From assembly GCF_002865605.1 (NCBI RefSeq), contig NZ_CP025583.1:1096501-1160500 (forward strand): 64,000 nt of DNA, read 5' to 3'. This DNA is from Paracoccus jeotgali (GTDB taxonomy: Bacteria > Pseudomonadota > Alphaproteobacteria > Rhodobacterales > Rhodobacteraceae). The position numbers were made by a program, and so were the translations under genes. The notes beneath the pieces are model-generated. The model searched no databases. It worked only from the letters and a program-made list of their open reading frames with translations, and was not told the origin of the DNA. Within the stretch, counting starts at the first letter, position 1; each line of letters starts with the position of its first letter. This document shows positions 54,625 to 63,897 of the stretch, in pieces.

Positions 54625-55068
54625 CTAGCTGTTCGGGTCCTCGTAGACGCCGGCTTCCTTCAGGGAATCGACCACCTCGCGGGGGGTGTAGTTCTCGTCA
54701 TGCTTGGCCAGCAATTCGCTGGCGACGAAGGTGTCGGCCTCCATCTTTCCGGTGCCGATCATGCCCTGACCTTCCTCGAACAGGTCGGGCAGGACGCCGG
54801 TGAAACGGACCGGGATGGTATAGGCGCCGTCGGTCACCGAGAAGGTGATCGTCTCGCTGGCGCCGCGCACAAGGCTGCCTTCCTCGACCAAGCCGCCCAA
54901 GCGGAAGACCTCGCCGTCAGAGGGCGGCGCCTCGACCACCTGCGTCGGCGCGCGATACAGGTTGATGCCATCGCGGAAGCCAAAGCCGATCAGCAGCGAG
55001 GCCAGACCCAAGGCCACGGCCGCCGCTATCAGGATCTGTATTCTACGCTTCTTTTTCAAAGACTTCAT
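54625..55068 (-). CDS. ccmE: Cytochrome c maturation haem chaperone CcmE
   Basis: 147-residue membrane-anchored OB-fold protein that carries haem covalently to the CcmFH ligase in the periplasm. Signal anchor at residues 10-30; haem-binding H123 in LLAKHDENY with the axial Y127. Needed for the two cytochromes c at 1494-2394. Ends 16 bp before the CtrA-type box. The remaining ccm genes are 5.5 kb away at 60555-62983, so the system is split. Confidence 0.95.
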   Translation of the reverse strand: MKSLKKKRRIQILIAAAVALGLASLLIGFGFRDGINLYRAPTQVVEAPPSDGEVFRLGGLVEEGSLVRGASETITFSVTDGAYTIPVRFTGVLPDLFEEGQGMIGTGKMEADTFVASELLAKHDENYTPREVVDSLKEAGVYEDPNS

Positions 55069-55077
55069 GGCGTTTCC

Positions 55078-55890
55078 TCAGGCAGATTCGAAGGTGATCC
55101 GCTGACGCAGGAACTGCGTCGCCTTGGATGAGACCCGCGCCGGATCGCCGGTCGTCAGGTATTTGGATTCGGTGCCGCTGCCGATGAATTCGGGGTGGCG
55201 ACCCAGATAATCGGCAAGGCTTTCCGCCACCAGATTGGCCTGGCTGAAGACCCGGACATCGGGGCCAAGCGCGCGCTGGAACTGGTCCTGCATCAGCGGG
55301 TAATGGGTGCAGCCGAGGATCGCGGCCTCGGGCAGGGGCATCCGGCGCTTGAGCGCCTCGACATGGCTGGTGACGAGCGCCTCGGCCAGGATCTCGTCGC
55401 CGTCCTCGATCGCATCGACGACGCCGCCGCAGGGCTGCGCCTCGACATCGACGCCGATGGCGCGGAAGGCGAGTTCGCGCTGAAACGCCCGGCTGGCGAC
55501 GGTGGCGGGCGTCGCGAACAGCGCCACATGCTTGATCGCCACCTCGCGCGGGGGCGAGTTGTCGCCCCATTGCCGCTCGGTCAGCGCCTCGATCAGCGGG
55601 ACGAAGACGCCCAGCACGCGCTTGTCCTTGGGCACAAAGCTTTCCTGCATCCGGCGCAGCGCCGCCGCCGAGGCGGTGTTGCAGGCGAGGATCACCAGAT
55701 CGCAGCCCTCGTCCCACAGCCGCTGCGTCGCGGCGCAGGTCAGCGCATAGATATCGTCGGGCTTGCGGACGCCGTAGGGCGCATGGGCGCTGTCGCCGAA
55801 ATAGACCAGCGGCAGATCGGGCAGGCGCTGCTGGATCGCGCGATGCACGGTCAGACCGCCCAGCCCTGAATCGAAAACACCTACTGCCAT
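55078..55890 (-). CDS. murI: Glutamate racemase
   Basis: 270-residue racemase supplying D-glutamate for peptidoglycan. [16 protein letters not shown], the catalytic cysteines in [12 protein letters not shown] and [10 protein letters not shown], and GDSAHAPYG are all present. The ATG giving MAVGVFDSG has AGGGG 7 nt upstream; an in-frame ATG ten codons earlier (55920) is a possible alternative. Starts 9 bp upstream of ccmE, on the same strand. Confidence 0.93.
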   Translation of the reverse strand: MAVGVFDSGLGGLTVHRAIQQRLPDLPLVYFGDSAHAPYGVRKPDDIYALTCAATQRLWDEGCDLVILACNTASAAALRRMQESFVPKDKRVLGVFVPLIEALTERQWGDNSPPREVAIKHVALFATPATVASRAFQRELAFRAIGVDVEAQPCGGVVDAIEDGDEILAEALVTSHVEALKRRMPLPEAAILGCTHYPLMQDQFQRALGPDVRVFSQANLVAESLADYLGRHPEFIGSGTESKYLTTGDPARVSSKATQFLRQRITFESA

Positions 55891-55982
55891 GTCGCGCCCC
55901 TGTTCATCCAGTCGCGACATAAGCCCGACCCCGGTCAAAGTCCATGACCGAGGTCATTTCGCCGCAAGCCGCGCCGGCCGGA

Positions 55983-58900
55983 TCACTCGGCCGCCTGAGC
56001 CATCGGCGTGCCGCCGCTTTCCAGCGCCGCCAGCAGCTCGGCGCGACGGGCGGCGGCCTGTTCGGCGGCCTTGTCCTTGATGAAGCCATAGCCCTTGATC
56101 GACAGCGGCAGACGGGCGAGTCCGCGCAGGATCTCGATGGTCTGCGGCGTGGCGCGGGGCAGCAAGCGGCGCATGTCGGCCTCGTATTGCGCAATATGGG
56201 CGCGTTCGGCGCGGCGCTCGGCATGCCAGCCAAAGGGGTCGAAGGCGGTGCCCCGCAGCCCCTTCATCCGCGCCAGCAGCCGGAACATCGGCAGGATCCA
56301 CGGGCCGAATTCGCGCTTCTTCGGCCGCCCGTCGGGGTCGCGCCCCGGCAGGATCGGCGGCGCCAGATGGAAGGACAGCCGCGTGTCGCCGTCGAACTCG
56401 CGGGCGACGCCCTCGGCGGTTTTCAGATGCAGGCGCGCGACCTCGTATTCATCCTTGTAGGCGAGCAGCTTGTAGTACCCCTCGGCCACATCCGCGCGCA
56501 GGTCCGCGGGCGCCAGATCGACCAGATCCAGAAAACGCTGCGCATAGGCCGGTGACTGGTAATCGACCAGCCGCGCGGCGCGGAACTCGACCGGATCGAC
56601 GGTTTCGGCCGCAGGTCCGGGCGCGCTCAGCGCGGCAATGGCGTCGGGATCGACCATCGCCCACCGCCCGATCGCAAAGGCGCGCTGGTTCTCGGCGACC
56701 TTGGCGCCGTTGAGTTCAATGGCGGTCAGGATCGCATCCTCGGACAGCGGCACCAGACCCTGCTGCCAGGCCGCACCCAGCACCAGCATGTTGGAATAGA
56801 TCGAATCCCCCAGCGTCGTCTGCGCCAGCAGATTGGCGTCAAAGAACGACACCTTGTCGCCCAGCCGCGCCGAGAGCGACATCTTCAGCCGCTCGGCCGG
56901 GATCTGGAAATCGCGATTGCGGGTGAACTCGCCGGTGATGATCTCGTGGTCATTGACCACCGCGCCGGTGCGGCCATTGGTCATCAGGCCGATGGTCTTG
57001 GCGCCGGCGGTGACCACCAGATCGCCACCGATGATGCAGTCGGCCTCGCCCACCGCGACGCGGATCGCGCTGATATCGTCGGGGTTTTCCGCCAGCCGCA
57101 GGTGGATATGGACCGCGCCGCCCTTCTGGGCGAGGCCGGCCATTTCCATCATGCCCGCGCCCTTGCCGTCGATATGGGCTGCCTGCGCCAGCACCGCACC
57201 GATGGTGACGACGCCGGTCCCGCCAACGCCGGTGATGACAATGTTGTGGGTGCCGGTGATTTGCGGCAGCGTTGGTGCGGGCAGGTCCGGCACCTTTATC
57301 GCGGCCACCTGCGGCTTTTTCAGACCCCCGCCGCGCACCGAGACGAAGCTGGGGCAAAAGCCGTTGACGCAGGAATAATCCTTGTTGCAGGAGGACTGGT
57401 CGATCTGGCGCTTGCGTCCCAGTTCCGTGTCCAGCGGCACGACCGAGACGCAGTTCGACTGCACCCCGCAATCGCCGCAGCCCTCGCAGACCTCGGGGTT
57501 GATCCAGATGCGCCGGTCGGGGTCTGGGAAGGCGCCCTTCTTGCGGCGGCGGCGTTTTTCGGCCGCGCAGGTCTGGATATAGAGGATCGCCGAGGTGCCG
57601 CCGGTCTGCGCCAATTCGCGCTGCACGGCCATCATCTGGTCGCGCGTCTCGACCCGCAGCCCGCCGAAATCGTCGGTGTCGACATCCTCTTTCTCGTCAT
57701 AGACCACGACGACCGGGTCGACCCCCATCGCCACCAGCTCGCGCGCGATCTGGCGCGGCTGCAGCCCGCCCTCGATCGGCTGGCCGCCCGTCATCGCGAC
57801 CGCGTCGTTGAACAGGATCTTGTAGGTGATGTTGGTCTTGGTCTCGACCGCGTGCCGGATGGCGAGGATGCCGGAATGATTATAGGTTCCGTCGCCAAGG
57901 TTCTGAAACACATGAGGCGTTTTCGAAAACGGCGCCTCGCCGACCCAGTTCGCGCCCTCGCCGCCCATCTGGGTAAAGCCGGTGGTCGCGCGGTCCATCC
58001 ACTGCACCATATAGTGACAGCCGATCCCGGCATAGGCGCGGCTGCCCTCGGGCACGCGGGTCGAGCTGTTATGCGGACAGCCCGAGCAATACCACGGCGT
58101 CCGCAGCGCGATTTCGGGCGCGTTGTCGGCCCGGCGCGCGGCGGTCAGGCGGTCGAGCCCGGCGCGGATGCCCTCGGTCCCGCGACCTTCCTCGATCAGG
58201 ATGCCACCCAGCTTTTCGGCGATCATCACCGGGTCGAGCGCATAGCGCGTCGGGAACACCTCGGCCCCGGTGCGGTCGTGGTGCCAGCCGATGACGCGGC
58301 GGCCGTGGCGGTTGTCGAAGATCGCCTCCTTGACCTGCACCTCGATCAGCTTGCGCTTTTCCTCGACGACGATCACCAGCTCCAGCGGCTCGGACCATTC
58401 CTGGAAAGACCGGATGTCCAGCGGCCAGGTCTGCCCGACCTTATAGGTGGTCAGGCCCAGACGGTCGGCCTCGGCCTCGTCGATGCCCAGCAGCGACAGG
58501 GCGTGGGTCAGGTCGAGCCAGTTCTTGCCCGCCGCGACGAAACCGATCCGCGCGCCGGGCTTGCCCCAGACCGGGCGGTCGATGCGGTTGGCGCGGGAAA
58601 ACGCCTCGGCGGCAAAGCGCTTGTGGTCGATCATCCGAGCTTCCTGCGCGACCGGCGTGTCGCCCAGCCGGATGTTCAGTCCGCCTTCGGGCAGGGCATA
58701 GTCAGGCGTGATGAAGCTCAGCCGGTGCGGGTCGCCATTGACGACCGAGGTCGCCTCGACCGTGTCCTTCATGGTCTTGAGGCCGGTCCACACCCCCGCA
58801 AAACGCGACAGCGCAAAGCCGTAAAGACCGTAATCGAGGATCTCTTGCACGCCCGCAGGCGAGAGCACGGGAATATAGGCGTCGACCATCGCCCAATCGG

Positions 58901-59384
58901 ACTGGTGCAGCACGGTCGAGCTTTCGCCGGTATGGTCGTCGCCCATCGCCATGACGACGCCGCCCTTGGCCGACGATCCGGCCATGTTCGCGTGACGCAT
59001 CACATCGCCGCTGCGGTCGATGCCCGGCCCCTTGCCATACCACAGCGCGAACACGCCCTCATGCTTGCCCTCGCCGCGCAGTTCGGCCTGCTGGCTTCCC
59101 CATACGGCGGTCGCGGCCAGATCCTCGTTCAGGCCGGGCTGGAACAGGATGTTGTTCGCTTTCAGCAGCTTGTCGGATTTCATCATGGACAGGTCGACCC
59201 CGCCCAGCGGGCTGCCGCGATAGCCGGTGACAAAACCCGCCGTGTCCAGCCCGGCGGCGGCGTCGCGCGCGCGCTGCATCAGCATCAGGCGCACAAGCGC
59301 CTGCGTGCCGTTCAGCAGCACCTGCGATTTCTTTAGATCGAACCGATCCGCCAGCGAAAACGCCTTGTCCCCAGTCACTCCCAT
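55983..59384 (-). CDS. Indolepyruvate ferredoxin oxidoreductase, fused alpha-beta
   Basis: 1133-residue fused enzyme that oxidatively decarboxylates arylpyruvates (and perhaps branched 2-oxoacids) to acyl-CoA. N-terminal alpha part with pyrimidine-binding stretch GYRGSPLGGVDLSMM, TPP site GDGTYNHSGI, then two ferredoxin-like cysteine sets (CEGCGDCG, CNKDYSCVNGFC) and a C-terminal gamma-like domain (ITGVGGTGVVTIGAVLAQ). The start MGVTGDK has GGGAGAG 8 nt upstream; the open frame runs on antisense to lysR and ccmF but this is shadow coding. Alphaproteobacteria often carry this single-chain form. Confidence 0.9.
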   Translation of the reverse strand: MGVTGDKAFSLADRFDLKKSQVLLNGTQALVRLMLMQRARDAAAGLDTAGFVTGYRGSPLGGVDLSMMKSDKLLKANNILFQPGLNEDLAATAVWGSQQAELRGEGKHEGVFALWYGKGPGIDRSGDVMRHANMAGSSAKGGVVMAMGDDHTGESSTVLHQSDWAMVDAYIPVLSPAGVQEILDYGLYGFALSRFAGVWTGLKTMKDTVEATSVVNGDPHRLSFITPDYALPEGGLNIRLGDTPVAQEARMIDHKRFAAEAFSRANRIDRPVWGKPGARIGFVAAGKNWLDLTHALSLLGIDEAEADRLGLTTYKVGQTWPLDIRSFQEWSEPLELVIVVEEKRKLIEVQVKEAIFDNRHGRRVIGWHHDRTGAEVFPTRYALDPVMIAEKLGGILIEEGRGTEGIRAGLDRLTAARRADNAPEIALRTPWYCSGCPHNSSTRVPEGSRAYAGIGCHYMVQWMDRATTGFTQMGGEGANWVGEAPFSKTPHVFQNLGDGTYNHSGILAIRHAVETKTNITYKILFNDAVAMTGGQPIEGGLQPRQIARELVAMGVDPVVVVYDEKEDVDTDDFGGLRVETRDQMMAVQRELAQTGGTSAILYIQTCAAEKRRRRKKGAFPDPDRRIWINPEVCEGCGDCGVQSNCVSVVPLDTELGRKRQIDQSSCNKDYSCVNGFCPSFVSVRGGGLKKPQVAAIKVPDLPAPTLPQITGTHNIVITGVGGTGVVTIGAVLAQAAHIDGKGAGMMEMAGLAQKGGAVHIHLRLAENPDDISAIRVAVGEADCIIGGDLVVTAGAKTIGLMTNGRTGAVVNDHEIITGEFTRNRDFQIPAERLKMSLSARLGDKVSFFDANLLAQTTLGDSIYSNMLVLGAAWQQGLVPLSEDAILTAIELNGAKVAENQRAFAIGRWAMVDPDAIAALSAPGPAAETVDPVEFRAARLVDYQSPAYAQRFLDLVDLAPADLRADVAEGYYKLLAYKDEYEVARLHLKTAEGVAREFDGDTRLSFHLAPPILPGRDPDGRPKKREFGPWILPMFRLLARMKGLRGTAFDPFGWHAERRAERAHIAQYEADMRRLLPRATPQTIEILRGLARLPLSIKGYGFIKDKAAEQAAARRAELLAALESGGTPMAQAAE

Positions 59385-59427
59385 CCGGTTCTCTCCCAAC
59401 CCTGCGGCAATCTGGAGTTCAGTGTAA

Positions 59428-59442
59428 GTCAGCATGTCTGAC
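59428..59442. promoter_or_regulatory. LysR-type palindrome between ior and lysR
   Basis: GTCAG-N5-CTGAC (spacer CATGT) is a perfect inverted repeat containing a T-N11-A frame, 43 bp before the ior start and 99 bp before the lysR start; a further half site GTCAG lies at 59467-59471. The arrangement is typical of LysR recognition and activation sites. Confidence 0.5.
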
Positions 59443-59540
59443 CCACAAAGCAAAAAACCGTGTTTTGTCAGATGTTGCCGAAACGCGCCTCGCGGCGTAA
59501 GAGTTGCGCAAATTGCAACCCTGCCAAGACAGAAAGACAT

Positions 59541-60443
59541 ATGATGGACTGGGACAAGCTGCGCATCTTTCACGCGGTGGCCGATGCGGGCAGCCTGACT
59601 CATGCCGGTGATTCGCTCAATCTGTCGCAATCGGCGGTCAGCCGGCAGATCCGCGGGCTCGAGGATCAGCTGGGCATCTCGCTGTTTCACCGCCACGCGC
59701 GGGGCCTGATCCTGACCGAGCAGGGAGAGCTTCTGTTCGAGGCCACGGCCGAGATGGCCCGCAAGCTGGACATCGCCGAGGCCCGGATGCGCGACAGCGA
59801 GGAACAGGTGGTCGGCGAGCTGCGCGTGACCGCCACGACCGGGTTCGGGACGCTGTGGCTGGTGCCGCGGCTGACCAAGCTTTATTCGATGTATCCCGAC
59901 CTCAAGATCAACCTGATCCTCGAGGAACGCGTGCTGGACCTGCCCATGCGCGAGGCCGACATGGCCATCCGCATGAAGGAACCCAGCCAATCCGACCTGA
60001 TCCGCCGGCGCCTGCTGAATATCCGCATGCGGCTGTATGCGACGCGGCAATATCTGTCGCAGGCCGGTCGTCCGCTGACCGTGCCCGACCTGTCGCGCCA
60101 CCGCATCATCTGTCAGGACCCGACCGTGCCGCAGGTGACGGCGGGCAAACTGCTGGTGCAGCAATTGCTGGAAACCTCGCCCCGCTCGCTGCTGATGGTG
60201 AACAATTATTTCGGCGTGCTGCAGGCGGTGCTGAACAATGTCGGCATCGGCGTGCTGCCCGACTATCTGACCGTCGATTTCCCCCAGCTCGTCCGTGTCT
60301 TCGACGATGTCGAATCCGCCGATGTGCCGGTGTTTCTGGCCTTTCCCGAGGAGTTGCGCAGCTCGCGCCGGATCATCGTCTTCCGCGATTTCGTCGTGGA
60401 CGAGATCCAGGCCTATCGCCGCTCGCTGGGCACTCAGCCCTGA
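59541..60443 (+). CDS. LysR-type regulator divergent from ior
   Basis: 300-residue LysR protein: HTH MDWDKLRIFHAVADAGSLTH and LNLSQSAVSRQIRGLEDQLG, effector domain LRVTATTGFGTLWLVPRLTK onward with the pattern ADMAIRMKEPSQSDLIRRRL. Two adjacent ATGs can serve as start. Divergent from the ior gene, so likely its regulator, with an aromatic or branched 2-oxoacid as possible effector (inference). Confidence 0.88.
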   Translation: MMDWDKLRIFHAVADAGSLTHAGDSLNLSQSAVSRQIRGLEDQLGISLFHRHARGLILTEQGELLFEATAEMARKLDIAEARMRDSEEQVVGELRVTATTGFGTLWLVPRLTKLYSMYPDLKINLILEERVLDLPMREADMAIRMKEPSQSDLIRRRLLNIRMRLYATRQYLSQAGRPLTVPDLSRHRIICQDPTVPQVTAGKLLVQQLLETSPRSLLMVNNYFGVLQAVLNNVGIGVLPDYLTVDFPQLVRVFDDVESADVPVFLAFPEELRSSRRIIVFRDFVVDEIQAYRRSLGTQP

Positions 60444-60554
60444 AAAACCGCCCGGGTTCCGGGTCTGAAAATGCGTCACAAGGCCGCGAGCCCACGCAGT
60501 TCGCTGGCCTGTTGGCGCCTGACGGGTTAAATTGCCCCAGCAAGGAGACTGCCG

Positions 60555-62513
60555 ATGATAGCCGAGCTTGGACATTTCACCCTCATCCTCGCCTTTGCGG
60601 TGGCGCTGTTCCAATCCAGCGTGCCGCTGATCGGGGCGTGGAAAGGCTGGGACCGCTGGATCGAATCGGCGCGTCCGGCGGCGCTGGCGCAGTTCGGGCT
60701 GGTCGGGCTGTCCTTTGCCGCGCTGACGGTGTCCTTCGTCACCTCGGATTTCTCGGTGCAGCTGGTCTACGAGAACTCGCATACCGCGAAGCCCATGCTC
60801 TACAAGATCTCGGGCGTGTGGGGGAACCACGAGGGCTCGATGCTGCTCTGGGTGCTGATCCTCGCGCTGTTCGGTGCGGCGGCGGCGGTCTTTGGCGCGC
60901 ATCTGCCGCCCAGCCTGCGGGCGCGGGTTCTGGCGGTGCAGGCGGCCATCGGCGCGGCGTTCTATGCCTTCATCATCTTCACCTCGAACCCCTTCACGCG
61001 GTTTGAGATCCCGCCCTTCGACGGCCGCGACCTGAACCCGCTGTTGCAGGACCCGGGTCTCGCCTTCCACCCGCCCTTCCTTTATCTCGGCTATGTCGGG
61101 CTGAGCATGGCGTTTTCCTTCGCCGTCGCCGCCCTGATCGAGGGTCGCGTCGACGCCGCATGGGCGCGCTGGGTGCGCCCCTGGACGCTGGCCGCCTGGG
61201 TGTTCCTGACCATCGGCATCGCGCTTGGCTCGTGGTGGGCCTATTATGAACTCGGCTGGGGCGGCTTCTGGTTCTGGGACCCGGTCGAGAACGCGTCCTT
61301 CATGCCGTGGCTGCTGGCCGCCGCGCTGCTGCATTCCGCCATCGTGGTCGAAAAGCGCGAGGTGCTGAAAAGCTGGACGATCCTGCTGGCGATTTTGGCC
61401 TTCGGCTTCTCGCTGATCGGCACCTTCATCGTCCGCTCGGGCGTCATCACCTCGGTCCACAGCTTCGCCTCTGACCCATCGCGGGGGATCTTCATCCTCG
61501 CCATCCTCGCCGCCTTCGTCGGCGGCGCGCTGGTCCTTTACGCCGCCCGCGCCGGGGCCATGCAGGCCAAGGGCGTCTTTGCCCCCATCTCGCGAGAGGG
61601 CGCGCTGGTCATCAACAACATCCTGCTCGGCGTCTCGGCCTTTGTCGTCTTCATCGGCACCGTCTGGCCGCTGGTGGCCGAGATGTTCTGGGACCGCAAG
61701 CTGTCGGTCGGCACGCCGTTCTTCGAACAGGCCTTCACCCCCTTCATGATCGCGCTGGCCGTGGTCCTGCCCATCGGCGCGATCATCCCGTGGAAGCGCG
61801 GCCAGATCAAACGCGCGCTGAAACCGCTGCGCGGCGCGGCCGCCATGGCGGTGGCGGTGATGCTGCTGGTCTTCGCGGTCTCGACCGGCCGCTCGGCACT
61901 GGCGGTGATCGGGGCGGGGCTGGGGTCGTGGCTGGTCTTTGGCGCCATGGCAGAGCTGTGGTTCCGCACCGGCAAATCCGGCTTCTCACGGCTGTTGCGC
62001 CTGCCGCGCGCCGATTGGGGCAAGGCGGTGGCCCATGCCGGGCTTGGCGTCACCTTCATCGGGATCAGCCTGCTCATGGCCTGGCAGATCGAGGATATCC
62101 GCACCGTCCGCATCGGCCAGACCTTCACCGTCGGCAGCTACGACATCACCCTGCAATCGGTCGAGGACGTGCCGGGGCCGAACTACATGGCCACGACGGC
62201 GGCACTGGCCGTGGCCCGCAACGGGCGCGAGGTGACGGTTCTGCACCCCGAAAAGCGGGTCTATCCGGTTCAGGCCATGCCCACGACCGAGGCCGCCATC
62301 GACAATGGCATCTTCCGCGACGTCTACCTGGTGATCGGCGACGAGCAGCAGGACGGCGGCTGGGCCGTCCGCAGCTACATCAAGCCCTTCGCCAACTGGA
62401 TCTGGCTTGGCTGCGCGCTGATGGCGCTTGGCGGCTTCATCAGCCTCTCGGACCGCCGCTATCGCGTGGCCGCCGGGGCGCGGCGGCCGATGGTCGGGGT
62501 GCCGGCGGAATGA
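60555..62513 (+). CDS. ccmF: Cytochrome c haem lyase subunit CcmF
   Basis: 652-residue polytopic membrane protein of the CcmFH haem ligase. The haem-handling WWD motif reads WGGFWFWDPVENASFMPWLL; P-His helices include LAFHPPFLYLGYVGLSMAF and FIVRSGVITSVHSF. Overlaps ccmH by 4 nt. An antisense open frame covers much of it but is not a gene. Confidence 0.96.
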   Translation: MIAELGHFTLILAFAVALFQSSVPLIGAWKGWDRWIESARPAALAQFGLVGLSFAALTVSFVTSDFSVQLVYENSHTAKPMLYKISGVWGNHEGSMLLWVLILALFGAAAAVFGAHLPPSLRARVLAVQAAIGAAFYAFIIFTSNPFTRFEIPPFDGRDLNPLLQDPGLAFHPPFLYLGYVGLSMAFSFAVAALIEGRVDAAWARWVRPWTLAAWVFLTIGIALGSWWAYYELGWGGFWFWDPVENASFMPWLLAAALLHSAIVVEKREVLKSWTILLAILAFGFSLIGTFIVRSGVITSVHSFASDPSRGIFILAILAAFVGGALVLYAARAGAMQAKGVFAPISREGALVINNILLGVSAFVVFIGTVWPLVAEMFWDRKLSVGTPFFEQAFTPFMIALAVVLPIGAIIPWKRGQIKRALKPLRGAAAMAVAVMLLVFAVSTGRSALAVIGAGLGSWLVFGAMAELWFRTGKSGFSRLLRLPRADWGKAVAHAGLGVTFIGISLLMAWQIEDIRTVRIGQTFTVGSYDITLQSVEDVPGPNYMATTAALAVARNGREVTVLHPEKRVYPVQAMPTTEAAIDNGIFRDVYLVIGDEQQDGGWAVRSYIKPFANWIWLGCALMALGGFISLSDRRYRVAAGARRPMVGVPAE

Positions 62514-62983
62514 CGGGGATGATAGGCCGGCTGCTGCTGGTGATCCTGCTCACCCTGTCGCCTGCAGCCGTTTTCGCGGTGCAGCCCGATGAGGTGCTGT
62601 CCGACCCGCAGCTTGAATCGCGGGCGCGCGAGCTGTCCAAGGAGTTGCGCTGCCCGGTCTGTCAGGGCGAGACCATCGACGAATCGAACGCCGCGATCAG
62701 CCGCGACCTGCGGCTGTATGTGCGTGAACGGCTGGTCGCAGGCGACAGCGATGCCGAGGTTCTCGACGCCGTGACCGACCGCTTTGGCGAGTTCGTCCTG
62801 TTCTCTCCGCGCGCGACGGGCGGCAACCTGATCCTCTATCTCGCCGGTCCGGTGATGGCGCTGCTGGCGCTGCTGATCGGCTGGCGCTTTCTCGCCAGCC
62901 GCCGCCTGCCCGAACGGCCCGAGGTGAAGCCTGAACTGTCCGAGGACGAACAGGCCCGGCTAGACGAGATCCTGCGCCGCTGA
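62510..62983 (+). CDS. ccmH: Cytochrome c maturation thioredoxin-like subunit CcmH
   Basis: 157-residue CcmH/CycL: a signal peptide (residues 7-23), the C48-PVC51 thioredoxin-fold active site in ELRCPVCQGETIDESNA that reduces apocytochrome cysteines, and a C-terminal membrane anchor (LYLAGPVMALLALLIGWRF). The ATG overlaps the ccmF stop. A second ATG three codons on is possible. Confidence 0.94.
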   Translation: MTGMIGRLLLVILLTLSPAAVFAVQPDEVLSDPQLESRARELSKELRCPVCQGETIDESNAAISRDLRLYVRERLVAGDSDAEVLDAVTDRFGEFVLFSPRATGGNLILYLAGPVMALLALLIGWRFLASRRLPERPEVKPELSEDEQARLDEILRR

Positions 62984-63072
62984 CCGCACGTCCGCCTGCC
63001 GCGTGACGTAAGGGCGGGGCTTTCAGCCGCCGCCCGCCCGCGCCATTCTGTCCCCAAGGCAGGAGAATTGAC

Positions 63073-63843
63073 ATGGCTTACGAGACGATCACCTTTTCAA
63101 CCCGCAACGGCATCGCGACGCTGATGCTGAACCGGCCCACGGTCATGAACGCGCTGAACAGCCGGATGCGGGCCGAGATCACCGAGGCACTGACCAGCCT
63201 GCCCGAGGATGTGCGCTGCGTGGTGCTGACCGGCGCCGGGACGGGGTTCTGCTCGGGTCAGGACCTGTCGGACGCGAGCGCCGCCATTGATATCGAGGCC
63301 ACGCTGCGCAACGAATATGAACCGATGCTGCAGGCGATCATCGATTGTCCTGCGCCGGTCATCGCCGCGGTCAATGGCGTCGCGGCCGGGGCGGGGGCAA
63401 ATCTGGCGCTGGCCGCCGATGTCGTCATCGCCATCGACAGCGCCTATTTCACCCAGGCTTTCACGCGGATCGGGCTGATCCCCGACGCCGGCGGCACCTG
63501 GATCCTGCCGCGGCTTGTGGGCAATGCCCGCGCGCTCGGGATGATGCTCTTCGCCGAAAAGGTTCCCGCCCCGCAGGCGGCCGACTGGGGCATGATCTGG
63601 CAGTCCGTGCCGGAAGCTGAGTTCGTGAGCACGGTCCAGCAACGCGCGCAGCAACTGGCCAGCGGCACGACCTCGGCCTTTCTCAAGGTGCGCCGTGCGA
63701 TCCGGGCGTCCGGGGCGAATGATTTCGCGCAGCAACTGGAACTGGAAGCTCGCCTGCAGGGCGAGGCCGGGCGCAGCGCCGACTTCCGCGAGGGCGTCCA
63801 GGCGTTCATGGAAAAACGCGCACCGCGATTCACCGGCAAATAG
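63073..63843 (+). CDS. Enoyl-CoA hydratase/isomerase, PaaG-like
   Basis: 256-residue crotonase-fold protein. Oxyanion and catalytic regions: GAGTGFCSGQDLSD, NGVAAGAGANLALAADVV, RIGLIPDAGGTWILPRLVG. The FCSGQDL form and PDAGGTW resemble PaaG of phenylacetate degradation (1,2-epoxyphenylacetyl-CoA isomerase) more than general FadB-type hydratases, but the other paa genes would have to lie beyond the window. AGGAG is present 6 nt upstream of the ATG. Confidence 0.85.
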   Translation: MAYETITFSTRNGIATLMLNRPTVMNALNSRMRAEITEALTSLPEDVRCVVLTGAGTGFCSGQDLSDASAAIDIEATLRNEYEPMLQAIIDCPAPVIAAVNGVAAGAGANLALAADVVIAIDSAYFTQAFTRIGLIPDAGGTWILPRLVGNARALGMMLFAEKVPAPQAADWGMIWQSVPEAEFVSTVQQRAQQLASGTTSAFLKVRRAIRASGANDFAQQLELEARLQGEAGRSADFREGVQAFMEKRAPRFTGK

Positions 63844-63883
63844 GTTCGAGGCGCGGCACTGCCTCGATCCTTGTGCAAACGAT

Positions 63884-63897
63884 CTGATCGCGATCAG
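63884..63897. promoter_or_regulatory. FNR-like perfect palindrome
   Basis: CTGATCGCGATCAG is a 14-bp perfect palindrome, one base off at each end from the Fnr/Crp-type consensus TTGAT-N4-ATCAA. It lies 41 bp after the enoyl-CoA hydratase stop, so it may serve a gene starting beyond the end of the window. Confidence 0.35.

Noticed and set aside
59385..61460. Minus-strand open frame extending far upstream of the ior start, over lysR and ccmF
   Set aside because: It is a GC-rich antisense shadow. Residues upstream of MGVTGDK are low-complexity and have no family similarity, whereas lysR and ccmF on the other strand are clear genes with intact motifs.
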